Assembly (NCBI RefSeq): GCF_019303495.1
Contig: NZ_JAEVFI010000011.1
Location: 123,449-187,448, forward strand
Length of the DNA: 64,000 nt
Reading direction: 5' to 3'
From: Streptomyces sp. JJ66
GTDB lineage: Bacteria > Actinomycetota > Actinomycetes > Streptomycetales > Streptomycetaceae
The first letter of the stretch is position 1; each line of letters opens with the position of its first letter. The notes below the pieces were generated by a model. The model was not told the DNA's origin. It saw only the letters and a program-made list of their open reading frames with translations, and searched no databases. Positions 61,230 through 64,000 of the stretch are shown piece by piece. Position numbers and translations under genes: made by a program.

Positions 61230-61302
61230 CAGGGCCGGAGGGACTTGAACCCCCAACCGCTGGTTTTGGAGACCAGTGCTCTACCAATTGAGCTACGACC
61301 CT
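61230..61302 (-). tRNA. tRNA-Trp (CCA)
   Basis: A 73-base cloverleaf on the minus strand: acceptor AGGGTCG pairing with CGGCCCT (with a G·U pair), D-arm TAGCTCAATTGGTAGAGC, anticodon loop CTCCAAA with anticodon CCA, T-loop GGTTCAAGTCC, discriminator G. The 3' CCA is not encoded. Position before secE–nusG is the usual one in Streptomyces. Confidence 0.97.
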
Positions 61303-61528
61303 TTGCCGTCCCCTCAACCTACCGCATCCTGGCCACTGCGCTCAGTGGCTGGACGGACACCGTGATCGGGGGCCAACGAGGGATGAGTGTACGTGCTCGC
61401 CGCCGTGGCGTCGAACAGGTTCGCCGGGACTCCCGCGTGGGTAGGCGCCCCGCCGCCCCGTAAGAACGCCCTTCCGCACGGTGAAACCGCCGTGTCCGGG
61501 CCCCTACGAGTCTGCGACGATGCCACCT

Positions 61529-62776
61529 ATGACTGCTGCGATTCCCTCCGACTCCTCCGCGACCGCGCCCGCCGGCAACCGCGTCTCCGCACGCGTCGGC
61601 TCGATCTCCGAGTCCGCGACGCTCGCCGTCGATGCCAAAGCGAAGGCGCTCAAGGCGGCCGGCCGCCCCGTGATCGGCTTCGGCGCGGGCGAGCCGGACT
61701 TCCCGACGCCCGACTACATCGTCGAGGCCGCGGTGGAGGCGTGCCGGAACCCCAAGTTCCACCGGTACACCCCGGCCGGCGGCCTGCCCGAGCTGAAGGC
61801 CGCGATCGCGGACAAGACGCTGCGCGATTCCGGATACCGGGTCGAGGCGGCGAACGTGCTGGTCACCAACGGCGGCAAGCAGGCGATCTACGAGGCGTTC
61901 GCGGCGATGCTGGACCCGGGTGACGAGGTCATCGTCCCGGCTCCGTACTGGACCACGTACCCGGAGTCGATCAAGCTCGCCGGTGGCGTGCCGGTGCCGG
62001 TGGTGGCGGACGAGACGACGGGGTACCAGGTCAGCGTCGAGCAGCTGGAGGCGGCGCGCACCGAGCGCACGAAGGTGCTGCTGTTCGTCTCCCCGTCCAA
62101 CCCGACGGGCGCGGTCTACCCCCGGGAGCAGGTCGAGGCGGTGGGCCGCTGGGCCGCCGAGAGGGGCCTGTGGGTGATGACGGACGAGATCTACGAGCAC
62201 CTCGTCTACGGCGACGCCGAGTTCAGCTCGCTGCCGGTCGTCGTCCCGGAGCTGGCCGACCGCTGCGTCATCGTCAACGGCGTGGCGAAGACGTACGCCA
62301 TGACGGGCTGGCGCGTGGGCTGGGTCATCGGCCCGAAGGACATCGTCAAGGCCGCCACCAACCTGCAGTCGCACGCCACGTCCAACGTGAGCAACGTCGC
62401 GCAGGCCGCCGCGCTGGCCGCCGTCTCCGGTGACCTGACCGCCGTGGAGCAGATGAAGGAGTCCTTCGACCGGCGGCGTCGCACCATCGTGCGCATGCTG
62501 AACGAGATCGACGGCGTGGTGTGCCCGGAGCCCGAGGGCGCGTTCTACGCCTACCCGTCGGTGAAGGCGCTGCTGGGCAAGGAGATCCGGGGCCAGCGTC
62601 CGGCCGACAGCGTGGAGCTGGCGGCGCTGATCCTGGAGGAGGCGGAGGTCGCCGTCGTCCCGGGTGAGGCGTTCGGCACCCCGGGCTACCTGCGGCTGTC
62701 CTACGCGCTGGGCGACGAGGACCTGGTGGAGGGCGTCTCACGCCTCCAGAAGCTGCTGGCCGAGGCGCGCGACTGA
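61529..62776 (+). CDS. pyridoxal-phosphate aspartate aminotransferase (class I)
   Basis: A 415-residue aminotransferase: [26 protein letters not shown], the PLP lysine in [16 protein letters not shown] and the substrate-binding Arg in [13 protein letters not shown]. Aspartate (or prephenate) transamination is the usual annotation at this locus. ATG at 61529 gives the expected N-terminus; ATG at 61520 is a close alternative. Neither has a strong ribosome-binding site. Confidence 0.93.
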   Translation: MTAAIPSDSSATAPAGNRVSARVGSISESATLAVDAKAKALKAAGRPVIGFGAGEPDFPTPDYIVEAAVEACRNPKFHRYTPAGGLPELKAAIADKTLRDSGYRVEAANVLVTNGGKQAIYEAFAAMLDPGDEVIVPAPYWTTYPESIKLAGGVPVPVVADETTGYQVSVEQLEAARTERTKVLLFVSPSNPTGAVYPREQVEAVGRWAAERGLWVMTDEIYEHLVYGDAEFSSLPVVVPELADRCVIVNGVAKTYAMTGWRVGWVIGPKDIVKAATNLQSHATSNVSNVAQAAALAAVSGDLTAVEQMKESFDRRRRTIVRMLNEIDGVVCPEPEGAFYAYPSVKALLGKEIRGQRPADSVELAALILEEAEVAVVPGEAFGTPGYLRLSYALGDEDLVEGVSRLQKLLAEARD

Positions 62777-62901
62777 CACCCGCTCGCGGCCCGCTTCCGG
62801 GGCGGGTTCCGGCACGGGCCGGGACCCGCCCCGCACTCGTTCGGCGGGGGTTTCGCCAAAAGCCGCTTCCGGGCGCGTCGCGGGTGCGGCAGGATCTGGG
62901 G

Positions 62902-63924
62902 ATGGAACGCGCGCGTGATGTCCGTCTGCTCCCCAAGGCCCACCTGCACCTGCACTTCACCGGCTCGATGCGGCCCGGCACGCTGCTGGACCTGGCCGAC
63001 AAGTACGGCGTCCACCTGCCGGAGGCGCTGCGCGGCGCCCGGCCGCCGAAGCTGCGGGCCACCGACGAGCGCGGCTGGTTCCGCTTCCAGCGCCTGTACG
63101 ACGCCGCGCGTTCCTGCCTGCGCGCACCCGAGGACATCCAGCGACTGGTGCGCGAGGCGGCCGAGGAGGACGTGGCCGACGGCTCGCGCTGGCTGGAGAT
63201 CCAGGTGGACCCCACGTCCTACGCGCCCCGCCTGGGCGGACTGATCCCGGCCCTGGAGATCATTTTGGACGCCGTGGACCGCGCCCAGCGGGACACCGGG
63301 CTGCCGATCCGCGTACTGATCGCCGCGAACCGCATGAAACACCCGCTGGACGCGCGCACCCTGGCCCGGCTCGCGGTGCGCTACCGGGACCGGGGCATCG
63401 TCGGATTTGGCCTGTCCAACGACGAGCGGCGCGGCTTCGCACGCGACTTCGACCGCGCCTTCGCCATCGCCCGCGACGGCGGCCTGCTGGCGGCCCCGCA
63501 CGGCGGCGAGCTGTCCGGCCCGGCCAGCGTCCGCGACTGCCTGGACGACCTGCACGCCGGGCGCGTGGGGCACGGGGTGCGGGCGGCGGAGGACCCGCGG
63601 CTGCTGGCGCGGCTGGCGGACGCGGGCGTCACCTGCGAGGTGTGCCCGGCGTCGAACGTCGCGCTCGGCGTGTACGACAAGCCAGCCGACGTACCGCTGC
63701 GCACGCTGTGGGACGCGGGCGTGCCGATGGCGCTGGGCGCGGATGACCCGCTGCTGTTCGGCTCCCGGCTGGCCGCGCAGTACGAACTCGTGCGCGACCA
63801 CCACGGCTTCACCGACGCGGAGCTGGCCGAGCTGGCCCGGCAGTCGATCCGGGCGACGCGGGCTCCGGAGCCGGTACGGGCCGAGCTGCTGGCCGACGTG
63901 GACGCGTGGCTGGCGCAGAGCTGA
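62902..63924 (+). CDS. adenosine deaminase family protein
   Basis: A 340-residue zinc amidohydrolase that converts adenosine to inosine (or acts on a related adenine compound). Zinc ligands HLHLHF near the N-terminus; then HGGELSG with the catalytic Glu region, GHGVRA, and LGADDPLLF with the metal-binding Asp pair. Start at the second ATG (MERARD), matching relatives. Confidence 0.9.
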   Translation: MERARDVRLLPKAHLHLHFTGSMRPGTLLDLADKYGVHLPEALRGARPPKLRATDERGWFRFQRLYDAARSCLRAPEDIQRLVREAAEEDVADGSRWLEIQVDPTSYAPRLGGLIPALEIILDAVDRAQRDTGLPIRVLIAANRMKHPLDARTLARLAVRYRDRGIVGFGLSNDERRGFARDFDRAFAIARDGGLLAAPHGGELSGPASVRDCLDDLHAGRVGHGVRAAEDPRLLARLADAGVTCEVCPASNVALGVYDKPADVPLRTLWDAGVPMALGADDPLLFGSRLAAQYELVRDHHGFTDAELAELARQSIRATRAPEPVRAELLADVDAWLAQS

Positions 63925-63936
63925 AGGGTGCGCCCG

Positions 63937-64000
63937 CTACAGCGCGCAGCCCACGGTGACGGGCTCGTTGACCAGGGTGACGCCGAAGGCCGCGTGCACG
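63937..64000 (-). CDS. murB: 3' end of a gene, probably murB (UDP-N-acetylenolpyruvoylglucosamine reductase)
   Basis: Only the last 20 codons are inside the window: VHAAFGVTLVNEPVTVGCAL then stop. The fragment fits a MurB C-terminus, and murB is expected near this aminotransferase in Streptomyces. Convergent with the adenosine deaminase gene, 12 bases apart. Confidence 0.6.
   Translation of the reverse strand, partial: VHAAFGVTLVNEPVTVGCAL

Overview
The window is high-GC actinobacterial DNA, almost certainly Streptomyces. Evidence: the GC-rich third codon positions, the long acidic N-terminal extension on NusG, the gene order tRNA-Trp–secE–nusG–rplK–rplA … rplJ–rplL … rpoB–rpoC … rpsL–rpsG–fusA–tuf, and an aspartate aminotransferase plus the end of a probable murB at the right edge. 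It splits into three zones.

(1) Positions 73–29828 are a biosynthetic gene cluster. The long minus-strand series, in transcription order, is: alpha-methylacyl-CoA racemase, MFS exporter, P450, MDR-type reductase, SDR, citramalate-synthase-like enzyme, KASIII-like protein, didomain SRPBCC aromatase/cyclase, didomain ABM monooxygenase, fatty-acyl-AMP ligase, acyl-CoA dehydrogenase, ACP–acyltransferase fusion, Sfp-type phosphopantetheinyl transferase. A second minus-strand operon holds an ornithine/lysine-cyclodeaminase-like gene, an MbtH–adenylation–thiolation fusion and a second KASIII. On the plus strand lie an epoxide hydrolase with an AlkZ-like DNA glycosylase, a secreted protein, and a ferredoxin–ferredoxin reductase–P450 cassette; a TAP-type hydrolase is divergent from the last. 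No minimal type II PKS and no dedicated regulator are in view, so the cluster is unusual or continues leftwards. Most striking, three enzymes lack the family nucleophile: the AT (Ser to Gly), one KASIII (Cys to Ser) and the hydrolase (Ser to Ala). My reading, as inference: a cyclic imino acid (pipecolate or proline) made by the cyclodeaminase is loaded on the MbtH-A-T protein and acylated or extended by KASIII chemistry with an acyl unit activated by the FAAL. P450s, an epoxide hydrolase and reductases then tailor it, and the AlkZ-like protein hints at a DNA-alkylating product.

(2) Positions 30023–42078 hold secreted and polymorphic-toxin genes. A 5'-truncated FG-GAP/VCBS repeat gene (minus) and a 5'-truncated Rhs gene (plus) lie head to head, as if one deletion removed both N-termini. 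The Rhs gene also carries a one-base frameshift. It still encodes a ricin-type lectin domain, a Hint self-cleaving domain and a deaminase toxin tip, followed by an overlapping Imm10-like immunity gene. The toxin tip and immunity gene have visibly lower GC. An M28 aminopeptidase (S. griseus aminopeptidase type) follows.

(3) Positions 42199–64000 are the conserved translation/transcription core: tuf, fusA, rpsG, rpsL, a DUF1707/DUF4190-like membrane protein, rpoC, rpoB, rplL, rplJ, a lipoprotein, rplA, rplK, nusG, secE and tRNA-Trp on the minus strand, then an aminotransferase and adenosine deaminase on the plus strand. Strong stem-loop terminators separate most transcription units.
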